A stretch of DNA of 64,000 nucleotides from Hsuehochloa calcarea (lineage: Eukaryota > Streptophyta > Magnoliopsida > Poales > Poaceae): positions 24,360,818 through 24,424,817 of the forward strand of contig CM070613.1 of the NCBI GenBank assembly GCA_036346395.1. Direction: 5' to 3'. This document shows positions 37,455 to 49,229 of the stretch, piece after piece (positions within the stretch are counted from its first letter, which is position 1; every line of letters starts with the position of its first letter). The translations under genes and the position numbers were made by a program. The notes beneath the pieces were generated by a model. That model did not search any database, was not told where the DNA came from, and saw only the letters and a program-made list of their open reading frames with translations.

Positions 37455-39255
37455 TGTAGATCCGCCAGTCCAATTTTATTTTACTCGATCAAAGCATTTG
37501 TATGCATAGATGTGCAATCCAAGCTAGTTGACTCCACGCGCATGTGGTGATGTGAACGGGGACCCCGGGTTGTTTTCCTTCCTAATCGGCCGCTAGATGC
37601 AAGTGTGGTCTTCGATTTGTTTACCCAACGCCATGTTATTTGATTGTTTCACTGTGGGATTAAAGGAAAAAAATGAAGCAGAAGGCCAGAATGGATAGCG
37701 GCAAAAGTTGACTATTTCCATGAACAAATTGAAAATCCTGAAAGCCTACTACAAAAATGACAAGGAGTGGCAAGATCATAGTTGTCTATGCATTATACAT
37801 GTTGCCTCTCCAAACATGAAGAGTTCTTGCTGCCTATAGGATGCTAATTGTGTATCCAAGTCCCTGGTCAATTTGTCATGTATGTAAAGTACACTTGGAA
37901 AAGTGACTAAAAAATAAGGGAACTATTAGGGCTCGTACGTCCGATCAGATGGTTCTTATCATACGACATTAATCACAACATTTCTAAAACTACTTACAAC
38001 ATCTTAGTTGCAGCATCCTCAGACACGATTGCAACATCATTGTTCAATGGTTGCAACATCTCCGGACAACGGTTGCAACATATCCGGACAATGGTTGCAA
38101 CATCACAAATCAAAACAAAGCATCTGAAAAAAACGCATTGGGAAAAATTGCAACATCGCCGTGAACAGTATGCAACACTTTTTTCTATAGTTGCAACACT
38201 TTTTTTTTTCTACAGATGCAATATTCCAAAGAACAGTATGCAACATTGTTTTCAACGGACCACAACATCAGCAGAAACAACAGAGGATAACTATTTGGAA
38301 ACAACATTAGAATGAGTCCGTAACAAGCGAAATGAGACCATGAGGCCGTAGGCGAAGACCTGGAACCACTAGAACCGCCAATTGGCATCGCGGGCGCGTA
38401 GGTGTAGTAGCAGCAGGCGGACACGCCAGCGCAGGCGCCAGAGCCATTGTAGGACCCAGACCCGCCGGAGGCGTCGATGGGAGCAAGCCAACCCTCCACG
38501 ACACGGCGCGGCGCGACGCAAAGCAAGGCAACACAGCTTGATGAGCACGACACTGCTACCTCAACATCGAATTGGGAGGGAGAGGAGAGGAGAGAGATGG
38601 GTGGGTTTGAAGGGTGATACAGACTTTGCCTCAGGCTCTCACCAGTGGTCTCACAGTTTTGATGAAATTGATTGTTGGAGTTGCTGAAAAAGAGAAGAAT
38701 GGGGAGGAGAGAGAAGCCTGTGATGGAAAAGAGTTGTTGAGAAAGAGAAGAAACGGTGTTGATGAACACGAAGTAGAGGAGGAGAGAGATGGGCAGGAGA
38801 TAGGTGGATTGAGGAGCAGAGAAGTGTCCGATGCTATTAACTCATAACAGACGTCAGAGTTGTACTATTTCCCAAAAAATAATCATGCAACTCTGTGGCT
38901 TGGCGTATACACACGAAGTCGAAGTCAAATTTCGATTAGACAAATAAAGCATCGCCAACTCTTGTTTAACTCTGAATGATCTTGTTCTATGGACGGAGTG
39001 TCTCTTGGTTCCAAACCAAGAACTTTACTGATGCTGACAATAGTTTTGCACATCGAGCTCTATGAGCATGACGAGAACATTCTCAAGCCTGAACTGAAGT
39101 AGGGTCAACCTTACTAAATCAGCACTAGTTTACAGTACAACGTCGCAGGCATGCATACTCCGCGATTCCATTTCCATCTATCTACCTACAATTCCGGGAT
39201 CGTGGCCGCAGTAAGCAAGACGAAGAACAGAAAATGTTGGTCGGTGTCACGTTTT
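37455..39255. other. Intergenic region downstream of the CNGC gene
   Basis: It contains the gcaacat word array listed separately and a GC-rich stretch at 38330-38560 with open frames on both strands and no family resemblance. The block from about 37925 to 38850 may be one repeat element, but no terminal repeats were confirmed. Confidence 0.4.
38005..38262 (+). repeat. Irregular array of ttgcaacat words
   Basis: At least ten copies of (t)tgcaacat or a one-base variant occur within about 250 bp, often followed by ctccgg or actttttt. Spacing is irregular (about 18-35 bp), so this is not a simple tandem repeat. Confidence 0.7.
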
Positions 39256-42200
39256 TTACAGCACATCGTCGGTGTTCAGGGAGAAATCGGGCTCGTCGGG
39301 CTTGGCCAGCTTGGGGAACTTAATGGTGGAGACGTCGTCGATCCTCTGCTGTGCGACCTTCTGGTGCGCGCCTCTCTTGGTGTTCTTGGCGAACTTGGAC
39401 GCCAGGAACGTCACGCCGAGGTGCACGCCGCCGCCGCCGTCGCCTTCCGCCGCCGCCGCACCGCCGCCGCCGTCCTTGTACTCGCCGAGCAGCGGCGAGC
39501 TGTCGTTGTCTGTGGTGCCGGCGACGGGGCCGTACTCTTCGTCGTCGGCGCCGCCCTGGCCCTGGTAGTAGAGGCTCTCCTGCTTCATGAGCTCCTTGGC
39601 GAGCTTCCTCTTCTTGTACCGCCGCCACGCGCCCTGGATGAAGCACGCGCCCCAGCTGCGCCACTGGTGCGAGTAGTACCGGAACGCATGCTGCAGCCGC
39701 TTGCTGTGCAGCCGCTTGAACTGGTTCGCCACGTACTTGAGGTCCTCGGCGCGCAGCGCGAACGCCTCCACCTCCGTCACCGACCGCACCGTCCGCGTCG
39801 ACTGCGGGAAGTTGAGGCTCGGGTTGGGCATCAGCGCCCACGTCAGGAGCTCCTCCCCGCAGAAGTCGCCCGGCCTGAGCGTGATCGAGCTGAAGAAGTT
39901 GGTCCGGCCGCCGTCCGTGGTCGAGCTCTCGAGCTCGCCGCGGATGACGAAGAGCATATCGTTGACGGGGTCCCCTTCGCGCACGATGTACGCGTCCTTG
40001 GTGCTCAGGGACGACACAAGGCGCTCGCATATCGCGTCGAGGAGCTGCTCGTCCATCTGCGAGAAGAAGGGCACCTGCAAAGTGTGTTTTGAGTAGCCGT
40101 CAGTGAGTATCAACTTATCGTATGCGGCAGCTGAGCTGAGGCACGCACTCGTCGGACGAGGGCGAGGCAGAGGTGGCGCTGGATTTCACGACGGAGATCC
40201 AGCGGCAGCGACTGAAGGATGGATTCCTCGTCGACGCCCCTCGTGGCAAGCCATTTGTACTGGAAGAACCTTCGCACGCGCTCCTGAAGCTCCAGGGGCA
40301 GCTGACGGTGCCTCATCCACTCCTCGATGTCCCGGCGCTTCACCCGCCACTCCTCCAGCCTTACTGTCATCGACTGCAAGTATGTCTGGAAGCAAAGTGA
40401 AAGGGGATTATTTAGTAGCGAGGAAAATGGCTCAAGATGGTGTCCTGAAAATGGAGCAGACACTGCCATGCTGAACCCCTGATTTAAGTTCAGATTAATT
40501 AAACCCTTTGCACCCAAAATGCAGAACTTGAGGCAATTACTGGACCAAAAGCATGAACAGCTGAAATAGCAATTCCAACCTTGGATTGAAATATTAGTAG
40601 TAAGTGGTGACAGGATAAACCGAAACAACATAAAAAAATGTACAAAACAATAGTAAAACAGTATGGCTGACAAAATAAGCAATTTTGTGTTTTGCCTGGG
40701 CATCAAAGTAGAAATTTTAGTTCTACAAAATTAATCATCTTAAGAAATTTGTAGCTTTAAAATATTATTACGTTAGAATTATATGTTCTTCTGTCCCAGC
40801 ATTACGATTTACGGGTTCGTAGTTTCATGTTCAAGATATCATCAGGGGTATTATCTCTTCAAATGTATTGAACGTGGTTCAAAAAGAAAGAAGATTGAGA
40901 ACAATTCGCACCAGGTTTGCCAATACCCACAATTGCATTGACAACCATGGGGGAATCGCACGTGACTGATGCTAGCGTGGGGATTTTGCGAATTCTTCTG
41001 TACACTATGTTATTGCTATGCCCTACGGGTGATGCCATACTCACTGTTGAAGAACAGATTGTAAAATAGATTTAAATCTTTAAATATGAAAGCCAAAATT
41101 AGGCAAACATTTTTAGGAGAATAAATACCTGCATGTTTCCAATGAGATGTGAAAAGAAGACAAGGCCCATAATGCATATCAGAATGCAGAATATGGTTTC
41201 CCCCCTGTAGGTGCTGTTCTGTAAGTTCTGTCCATAGGAACTAATTTGCAGAAAATAAAATGAAAAACAGTTATTCTTGTATCATATATAATATGAAGTG
41301 AGTATTCAGATATAATCATATAAAAAAAAACTCCACCTTTGTACCTCAAGTTCCGAAAACCCCACCAGAGGCAGTACAGATACTTATCAGAGAACGTCGC
41401 CTTAAAAACATCCAGATTCAGCGCATCAGCAAATAATCCATAATTATATGTGGCTTCGGGAAGTTTGCACACTTTATCAATGTTACTACGTGAATGCCAA
41501 TCCATACGTATGGGATCTCTAATGGTTTTGCAGTCCAAATAGCTCATAAAACATTTCGGTATCTTTCCGTCAGTGCCATTCTCCTTTGTGCACACGTCCA
41601 CCCAACAGGTGTACTGCCGCTCAATGGACAACAGATACCACAGGGCTCCAAGAACCTGCATACACGATGCATCATTCTAGGAAACGTCCAGTAAACAGAA
41701 GGTAAATTTGAAATCATCAAACTGTAGTTGCAACAATTCAGATGATTGAACATTTTGAATGGAGCATTACTGAATAAGTAGATAATGGAATTGAAGTAAT
41801 GCAGAACTTTGCATTCCTGAAGGAAAAAGATGACATACATGGCTTGCCAATGTGTAAAGAAGCAGGTTGTAAGCAGCGCCGGCCCAGGCAGTTCTTGTGA
41901 CTACTCCACTCGCCTTTACAATCTTAGAGTTCAAGGATATGATAAGAAACACTCTTGGTATATACTGGATCAACACAATCATTGAGAGTGTGTTGTTGGT
42001 GTGATTGGCTGAGTTGCTCACAGCTGGTATAACAAACCAGATAATCACCTGCAGGAATCAGGGAAACATAATAGGAACACATCAATCTAGCGTGTTCAAT
42101 TCTGAAACAAATCCTGGTTATATAAGCTGAACTCTATAATAAGACATTTAAGCTCAAGCATTAATTGATCAGGAAGCTGTATTAATATCTGAAAACTCGC

Positions 42201-43418
42201 TCACCAATGCAGCATCCGATTGATACACACATTTAATAAAGGGAGATTCTTCACAAAGAACGCCATTTGGGAAAGGGATAGGCTTTGATGCTAGCATACT
42301 AGAAATCGCATTGTGCCCAATGAAAGAAATCTCGGTGAAATTTCGCCGGTTACCGGTAACCGGTGTTACCGTGGTAGCCAATAGGAATTATAACCGGCAC
42401 TGAAAAATCGGTTTTGATGAAATTTGTAAAAAAATCGAATTTGGTTGAATTTTGTTCGAATTTGATTTTTTTCATTGGGCACAACACAATGCGCTTTTTA
42501 AATGTTAAATCCAAAATGTTAAATATATATATATATAATTCCGATTTTCGTGGTTACCGGCCTTACCGATCCCCTGTTAAAAAAATCCTTCCGGAAAAGA
42601 TTTCCCTGATTGTGCCATGCACAAGGAACACAAAATTGCAACACATGCATCAAAATCTTGAACAGCCTTGCACTGCAGACTGTTTTCTATACCATAATAC
42701 TGAAGAGACAAGTACTTAATTTGACACATGCAAGGAACGACATACATCACCACAATCAAGATTACCAAATATGAAATGCCTCCCTGTTCGTCAAAAGGGA
42801 GCCCCCCAGGGCCTGATGGTTTCATATATAGTATAGGACCTATATATTTATCAAGAAATGGTGGCCAAGAACCGTAGCATATGAGTGAGTGAAAGATTAT
42901 ATGTACCATGGATGGATGAGAAAGAGAGGGAGGCTTGCCTGCGGGATTGGGAGCATGGCGGCGAGGTCGATGATGAAGTCGTTCTTGAGGTAGCGGATGG
43001 CGATCTGGTCGGGGTCCCTGACGAGCTCGCCGCGCCCGAACACCCGGGAGCTTGGCGCGACGAACGCGGTGCGGAACTTGAGGATCATGTGCGCGAGGTA
43101 GAAGAGGTCGGCGACGGTGCGGACGGCGGTGACGGCGACGCCGATGCCCATGTCGATATTGACGCAGGAGCCGCCGGCGGTGTAGAGGAGGTAGAAGTAC
43201 ATGGGGTCGACGAAGAGGCCGACCATGCAGGTGACGAGGAAGAGGCGGTTCCAGCGGAGGACGACGTCGTCGCCGGGGTCGAGGATGCGGCGGGGCGTCC
43301 ACGGGCGGCGGCGCGGGGGCAGCGCGGAGGCGGAGGCACCGCCGGGGCCTGGGTGGAAGAAGGGGAGCGGCGGGCGGCGGAAGGGCGGGAGGACGTGGCG
43401 GTGGAGGAATCCGGCCAT
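39256..43418 (-). CDS. Cyclic nucleotide-gated ion channel (CNGC), six exons
   Basis: Exons on the minus strand: 43418-42939, 42048-41839, 41655-41345, 41240-41129, 40385-40149 and 40074-39256. They sum to 2169 bp, 722 residues, with all frames joining. Exon 1 carries S1 (NRLFLVTCMVGLFVDPMYF) to S3; exon 2 the S4 region (IQYIPRVFLIISLNSKIVK). Exon 3 has S5 and a Cys-rich loop. The pore reads SYGQNL across exons 3-4, and S6 ends HLIGNM. Exon 5 is the C-linker (RRDIEEWM). Exon 6 has the cyclic nucleotide-binding domain (PGDFCGEELLTWAL) and an IQ-type calmodulin site at about 595-608 (FIQGAWRRYKKRKL). The family forms plasma-membrane Ca2+-permeable cation channels. Intron 1 uses a GC donor. Subgroup not assigned with certainty (group III-like). 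Start chosen at the first ATG that gives the short N-terminus. Confidence 0.95.
42308..42494. repeat. Inverted repeat in CNGC intron 1
   Basis: The arm gcattgtgcccaatgaaa (42308-42325) is inverted at 42471-42494, where the other arm has five extra bases in the middle. Between and beyond the arms are accggtaacc-type words. It looks like a small transposable element or foldback remnant inside the intron. Confidence 0.55.
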
Positions 43419-44268
43419 GGGCGCGGGTGGTGGTGGTGGTGGCGGGCGTCAGGGCGGGCGGGTGAGGTGGTGCGTGTTGGGACGCGGGTGAGGGAGAAGC
43501 CGGTGAGCGCGCGTGCGGCCGCGCGTTGCGGGGTGGTGAGGCATTGGCGCGAGCGAGCGAGCGCTCCATCGCCATTGGTGTGTCGTTCCGTCCAACAGAT
43601 GGCGGGCGTCAACCTCTCGGCCGCGCCCCGTGCATGGCATCTTGGCATGGGGGAGAGAGCACGGGACGGGCTCACGGGCTTGCTGCGGTGGACAGACAGG
43701 TGGGATCTCACTGCGCGTGACGTCATCCATGCCAAGGCCCATGGGCCCAGGTGACCGGGCCTGATAAAGGAAAGACTTATCGTTTGGGCCAGCTTAACCA
43801 TGCGGTGTCTAGGCCCATCCTGAGCACATATATGTTCCACAAGCAATTAATTCACCGCACTATGCAGGGTCGTCCCGGAAAATAAATACTGAGGGGGCAA
43901 AGTCTAAACACTTTGCTATCCTATATAAGTAAACTAAAAATTATATAGAGAACTTCATCAATCATAGAGGACCATAGCTCTCATTAGTCCTCTTGTTTCT
44001 GTCCTTAACACTATAACGTATAGCCAAAGTGCAACCACTTGAATGAAGTGGTAGTACACAAATATACAATGCCACTATTTCATAATAGGGCTACCTCTTT
44101 CTTTCTTTAGCACCTTGCATTCACACTGCACGATAACACAAATCTTTACTAATTTCAATAAGATTTTGTCTTTCTATCTTGTAGGCTTGTAGCTAAAAAA
44201 AACCTTTCAATTAGCTCTTACATTAAGAGTCAGAAAAAAAAGGGTGGTTTTGGAAAGCCACTGGAATG
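43419..44268. other. CNGC promoter-side intergenic region
   Basis: 43419-43750 is GC-rich and probably includes the CNGC 5' untranslated region and promoter. The opposite-strand open frames are composition artefacts. 43750-44268 is AT-rich with no gene seen. Confidence 0.5.
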
Positions 44269-44294
44269 CCAATCTGAGCATAAACTAAACAATT

Positions 44295-45023
44295 ACTCCC
44301 TCAAATAAAAAAAGAATGACGTTTTGGCATACGTGTAGTTAAACTTTGTAAATATTTTGTTGTTTATATTTTCATGAATATTTAGATTAGGCATACGAAA
44401 ATGATGAGTGTGTTTGTCTCAAAGTACTTTTACAGTATTATAATTCTTTTAGGTTTTATAAGTATACTGTAATACAAAAGGGGTGCTTGAGCAACATTTG
44501 AGTACTTTGTGTACTTCAGAGTACTCAAATTTTGAAGCCATTCGATCTAAACATTCATAGAAATATCAACAACAAAAAAGGAAAAAAAAACTCACTTATT
44601 TATTTAAGACAGCACGACCCAAACCCAACAACAAAATAGTTGGGACGAAAACAAAACAACAAAGACAAACAACAAAGAAATTCATTTCATATTATTTACT
44701 TAATTTATGTAAAAATAAAATTAAATTCAGTAAATTATTTGTGTACAGCATTTTTGTATCTGCAAACTAGACGAAGTGCTTGGTTGTAATTGGGCTGGGA
44801 CCGGGAAAAACCCATTTCACATCCCCATGCACCCGAGAAACAACTTAAGAATCTGACCTATTAAGATTAATTTTGTACATTTGTGAAAGTGTTTTTTTGG
44901 GATAAATCTACACGTATCATTTTCATGTATTCATTCTAAAGATTCGAAAAGATATTGAGAGTCAAAGTTTGTAATATTTGACTGCATGTTATCCAAAACG
45001 ACATCTTTTATGATCGGAGGGAG
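44295..45023. repeat. Stowaway-like element with internal insertion, unit 1
   Basis: The left end CTCCCTCAAATAAAA and right end TGATCGGAGGGAG are inverted, of the Stowaway type. The middle (about 44470-44930) looks unrelated, as if another sequence had inserted. The unit 2 copy is at 49905-50651. Confidence 0.5.
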
Positions 45024-45137
45024 TGTTTAACATACTTAACCCCAACTATGAATTTTGCATACAACCCTATGTTAAATGATACATATGCAGTATAGGTGTT
45101 GTCGCCTTTTTTATGTGCAGTCTTTTTATAGTGTATA

Positions 45138-45340
45138 CTCCATTCGTTCGTAAATGTACGATGTTTTAGAAAGCGTGCAGTCAAACTTCTCTAACTTTGA
45201 GTAATAATATATGAAATCATATTTAGATTGGTCATGAGATAATATATAGTATCATTAGATTTGTTATGAAAAGTAATAGTCAAAGTTGAATATTAGAGAT
45301 TGTGTTAATGTCCAAAATATCATGCATTCTTGAGATGGGG
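45138..45340. repeat. Stowaway-like MITE, unit 1 copy, 60 bp shorter
   Basis: Ends CTCCATTCGTTC and GAGATGGGG are bounded by TA on both sides, as for Stowaway. The unit 2 copy at 50764-51026 keeps 60 bp (around aaatattttcataatataat) that are missing here. Confidence 0.7.
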
Positions 45341-45880
45341 TATATATTACATATTTTACGTAAACTGAAATAAGTAACAAATACCCAAAATTAGTATAAA
45401 TAACGTGGGACATAATAGCATGGAGATGGGCAGTGGCACACTCACAATACAAATGGATATTACCAGGTAACTGTTATTTTTTTTTGTTATTTAATATAAA
45501 AATAGCAACATTGAATGTTATTTTAACAAATTAACTTTCCACCATTTGATCTAACATTTTCAAATGGAAAACAAAAATAAAATAAAAATAAAACAGAACT
45601 TTGACCATTTTCTAACATTTGATCTAACATTATTTTAACAGTGTTCAAACCGATCGGTTTCATACTGTGATCAGGTCCTATCGACCGGGTCTCAACCTAA
45701 CGGATCTACGTGGTTTTTGCGCGTACGGTAAGACATCTAGCACGAATCGTGTAACGTTTCTTGACGGCCCAAAAAAAAACGAGTACGTACCTCTTGCAAA
45801 ATAAAACACTCAAGTACCGCTTAGCAAATTCCCAATAAAAAGTTAGTGGTCAACCAAGGTTTCATTTCCGAAAATGTATC

Positions 45881-46027
45881 GATGTGATCGAGGAGCTTGA
45901 GTTCGAGGTGCTACGCGCGTCCCGCCTTGAGCAGTTCAAGCTCCAGCTCGTCTGGTCCAGAGCCGGCAAGCGGAAGCGCGAGGTCAGCTTGCTCTTCTCC
46001 TCGTCCCCCGGTCGCCTCAACCAGTGA
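45881..46027 (+). pseudogene. Exon-like fragment of unknown origin, unit 1 only
   Basis: One frame gives 48 residues with codon-like GC bias, containing EELEFEVLRASRLEQFKLQ and AGKRKREVSLLFSSS, ending in TGA at 46025-46027. The frame stays open upstream to about 45860. I do not recognise the family. It lies in the 517-bp segment that unit 2 lacks, on the same strand as the DUF688-like gene about 360 bp downstream. Confidence 0.35.
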
Positions 46028-46228
46028 CACGGGGATGAATTTGTTACACAATGATTTTTTTTGTTGTTGTTGCATTGTGATCGCATCAATGTTGCGTCTC
46101 ATTGAGGGAAGATTTGCTTGCGAGATTGACGGCTGAGCGCTAGTCGCACCCAATTCCTTGTGATGGATAAGAGCCTGCGGAAGGAAACAATGACGCGTCT
46201 TTGGAAATCATGCATGCATCGGCGGCAT

Positions 46229-46233
46229 GATTT
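46229..46233. other. Empty target site of the copia element (unit 1)
   Basis: Unit 1 reads gcatgattttgtctctacc without interruption. In unit 2 the copia element sits after gattt, with gattt duplicated. This is the preserved pre-integration site, so the copia insertion came after the duplication. Confidence 0.95.
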
Positions 46234-46384
46234 TGTCTCTACCTAGCAGCAGGCAGCATGCGGCGCAGTATACTCAGTAGCATCCTAGGCCGCCATTGCC
46301 ATGCATAGCAAGCATGTTCGGAACACAAGACACTGGACAATCATCTCACTCTCGCATGCGCTTCACTCGATCAGCTGTGCGTGC

Positions 46385-46750
46385 ATGGCCGCCGCCGCTG
46401 TCCCTTTCTCCTGGGAGGAGCACCCCGGCATGCCCAAAAACCGTCGCCTGATCAAGCCTCTGCCTCCGCCTTCTCTCCCGCTCCCGCCGGCCGGCCGCCC
46501 ATCGTCGTCGTTGTCCCTGGCGTTGGCGCGTCCGAGATCGGTACGTATGCCACCACGGAGAGCCGCCGTCGCCGCGTGCACCAGAGACGACGGCGACGAC
46601 TCCGAGGCGGACGCTGGCATTGGCATAGGCGCCTTCGGCGTCGGCGTCGGCCGCCGGCACTGGTACCGGATTCTTCACATGTGCGGGTCCAGCAAGCGGG
46701 GAGCGCTCGTCGTCGTCTCGCGCGCAGCTAAACGGCCGTTGGCACGGTGA
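46385..46750 (+). CDS. Small basic Pro/Ser-rich protein with WEEHPGMPK motif (DUF688-like), unit 1
   Basis: A 121-residue protein begins MAAAAVPFSWEEHPGMPK. The PF-x-WE-x-x-PG-x-PK motif is the mark of the plant DUF688 group, of unknown function. A Pro-rich region follows (IKPLPPPSLPLPPAG), then a Ser-rich and basic stretch, an acidic Gly-rich part and the tail HWYRILHMCGSSKRG. The start is placed at this ATG because the motif is N-terminal in the family; an in-frame ATG 28 codons upstream exists but is less conserved between the units. A GTACGT at about 46540 could be a splice donor, so the real product may differ downstream. The copy in unit 2 encodes an identical protein. Confidence 0.7.
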   Translation: MAAAAVPFSWEEHPGMPKNRRLIKPLPPPSLPLPPAGRPSSSLSLALARPRSVRMPPRRAAVAACTRDDGDDSEADAGIGIGAFGVGVGRRHWYRILHMCGSSKRGALVVVSRAAKRPLAR

Positions 46751-46860
46751 CTCGGATGGAGGAGAGGCCAAATGTGTAAAAGAGAAAAATGATCATTGGC
46801 CCCCCGAGTTACATGGGTTTTGGTAATTTGGGACTAAGTTCGGGTAATAGCCCAAATGCT

Positions 46861-47391
46861 CTAAAGTTGAGGAGCCAATAAATCATTTGCCCTTTCAAAG
46901 AATAAATACCAACTTTGCTCTTGTGTTCTTCCTCTTCTTCTCTTCCTTGCTCCGGCCACGGTCATAGCTGACCTGGCGACCTCCCCACACCAACACGCCG
47001 TTTCCCCTCCCGGTCCTCCTCGTCCACTGCCGGTACCATCCTTTCCTATCCTACCCTGACGACCAGCTCCGCCAGTTGCATGTGCCGCCGCGAGGACGCA
47101 CAAGCCAACGCCTGCGCCGTAGAGATCTTCACTGGTCACCGTGACACCTAGATGAAGGTCGGATGTTGTCTCTAGTGCGAACCACGACCGCCAGTGACAA
47201 GGATGCCTCCGTCCACGTGCATCAGGTGCTCTCCGACGCTGGTAGCGTGTCAATAGAGTCGGTGTAGAACTCAACGATGTCGATGTGAAGGGGCGGTTAC
47301 CGAAGGTGGCGAGCAGGGAGTGGAGGGCGTCGATTGTGCTGTGGTGGAGGACAGAGCCACCAACGCATTGCTGGTGGATGCTGAGCACCAT
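46861..47391 (-). other. Open frame of 176 codons, unit 1, function not recognised
   Basis: The frame is open in both units with one residue change (Ile/Val), but the near identity of the units means this says nothing about selection. It is rich in Arg, Gly and Thr with no motif I know. Its 3' end overlaps repeat-like text (ccgagttacatgggttttgg) common in plant intergenic repeats. Probably not a gene. Confidence 0.2.
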
Positions 47392-47401
47392 AATGCGTCT
47401 G

Positions 47402-47666
47402 CAGGGGCGGAACTAGAACGAAAATGATCGGGGTTCACCATTTCACTATACATATAACAATATATATAATTTTTAAATAACATTATGCTAAATAGTAATT
47501 TATGCGGTAAAAGACTGTAAGAGATCGGAGGTTAGGCTGAACCGGGATGTACAGCTTTTAGACTAGGGGGTACACGTATAGTATATACATGATAATATTT
47601 GCTATTTTAAAAAAAAAGACCCGGTGTCCTGTGACACCGTGTGGAGCTAACTACTTCCGCCCCTGT
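47402..47666. repeat. hAT-like MITE, unit 1 copy
   Basis: The ends CAGGGGCGGAA and TTCCGCCCCTG are perfect inverted repeats. The 8-bp flanks are TGCGTCTG and TGCGTCCG, one mismatch, fitting an hAT target duplication. The 265-bp interior is AT-rich with no frame. Confidence 0.9.
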
Positions 47667-47674
47667 GCGTCCGC

Positions 47675-49229
47675 ATAACTCGGCCATGGCTGGGTCGTTC
47701 ACAGCCTCAACCTTGTGTCCATTAATTTTGAACGTGTCAGTTTAAATTATATATTTATAACCATGACTATATTGGACTTCTTTCTAGTTAGATTTTGATA
47801 CCTTTCCTCACCAACCTATATTTGATTGGGATGTTTTCTTAACCATATTTGGTTCGTTATATAAAAGTAAAGACTTTGTTCGGAACCAAAGACACTTCAG
47901 ACAAAAGTTTTCAGATTCAGACATAACTAACAAAACGTTTATTCTGATTCTGCAACATGAAGGTACCTATCTGTCGAGAGAAACAACAAGAAAAATTGTG
48001 TTAAGCTCTTTATGGATTTATCAACTTCTGCCAAGAACATAGCCCCAACACCTATACCCCTATTGGTTACATAACTTCTCATATCCTTTCCTCCAAATCA
48101 AAAGACAATAGTTCATCTAGGTAATTTTTTGAATACCAAATTTCCCGAACGACTGGTTCATGGCACTTCAAGCGTGTAGCTCTGGCGTACCCAGGAGCGA
48201 AGTCATGGGCATACTCAGGAATGAACCTTGAGCGGTCCCAAACACATGGTTTGGGCGGTCTCGAAACAGGATCTCGAGCATACCTGGGCACGTGGATCCA
48301 AGGTAGTGTAGGTTCGCACTCATAGGCAAGTTGATTACTACTTTTTTTTGTTTTCAATAATACCATTCTATGTGCAATATCACTAGAAAGCCTTACTGAC
48401 TTTTCTTTTTGAAAAGAATAGACCATACTCTACCGCGCAGTATACTCACATGCATTTAACCACACTTTGACGCCATATATTCGAGTCAACATGACAACAC
48501 TCTACCTCCTCAGATTTTCAAACCGAAAAGACAGTACTATGCAAAGTAGTACATGACTTCTCTTTGCAAAGTACGACGTGAGCACTCTTTGCAAAGTAAG
48601 ATGTGACAACACACTACCTCGCTAGCTTTTCAGATCGACCTGACAGCACTCTGCCTCGCCAGCAACTCTTCAGAAAGACAAGACAACACTCTGCCTCGTA
48701 GGCTAAACATATGAATTGAACCACACCATGACACCAGCTTTTCAGATCGACATAACAACACTTTGCCTTGCCAGCAACTTTTCAGAAAGACAAGACAACA
48801 CTCTGCATCAAGACTTCAACACAAATCTCACAAAGATGAAGAAGCAATAGGACAATATCCGTGAAATCGCAAGGGCTGTTGCGGCCCGAGACGAACAAGC
48901 GGGGCATGCCAGGAGGGGACATCTTCGCACTGACGCCCTCCGTAGCAGCAACCCCTACTAGAACATTTCCACGGAGCATTCACCGCAAGATCCACCCAAG
49001 GGGGAACGCTGCCCATCTGTTGGTGTAGGGACACATGCAAGTTCTTCAAGTCCAAGTAGAGGCTCAGCCTGGGCATGTGTTACTGGGGTTGCGCGAACTA
49101 CTCCTCGGACTACCCCGACCGTCGTTGGGATACGACCCGCTATCGGCAGCCAGCAAAGACCTGTTACAGTATTTTTCCATACCATTTCTCTTTCAATGTA
49201 CGTGCTAACAACCTCTCCCGTCTATCCAT
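47675..49229. other. Repeat-like sequence, unit 1
   Basis: 48540-48810 has diverged repeats of cagatcgacctgacagcactctgcctcg-type text and cttttcagaaagacaagac. 48820-49160 has an interrupted plus-strand frame with REIARAVAARDEQ and a Ser/Thr/Pro-rich part, and may be the upstream exon of the charged ORF that follows. No family was recognised. Confidence 0.35.

Noticed and set aside
38185..38769. 194-codon minus-strand frame
   Set aside because: Low-complexity Ser/Gly-rich composition in repeat-like DNA, no start or splice context, no resemblance to a family.
39151..40092. 313-codon plus-strand open frame over the CNGC last exon
   Set aside because: It is the GC-rich antisense shadow of CNGC exon 6, whose minus-strand frame has clear domains.
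42885..43754. Long frames on both strands around CNGC exon 1 (289, 332 and 253 codons)
   Set aside because: High GC opens all frames; only the minus-strand frame starting at 43418 continues into the channel exons.
46346..46771. 141-codon minus-strand frame opposite the DUF688-like gene (and its copy at 56531-56956)
   Set aside because: Antisense shadow; the plus strand carries the WEEHPGMPK motif.
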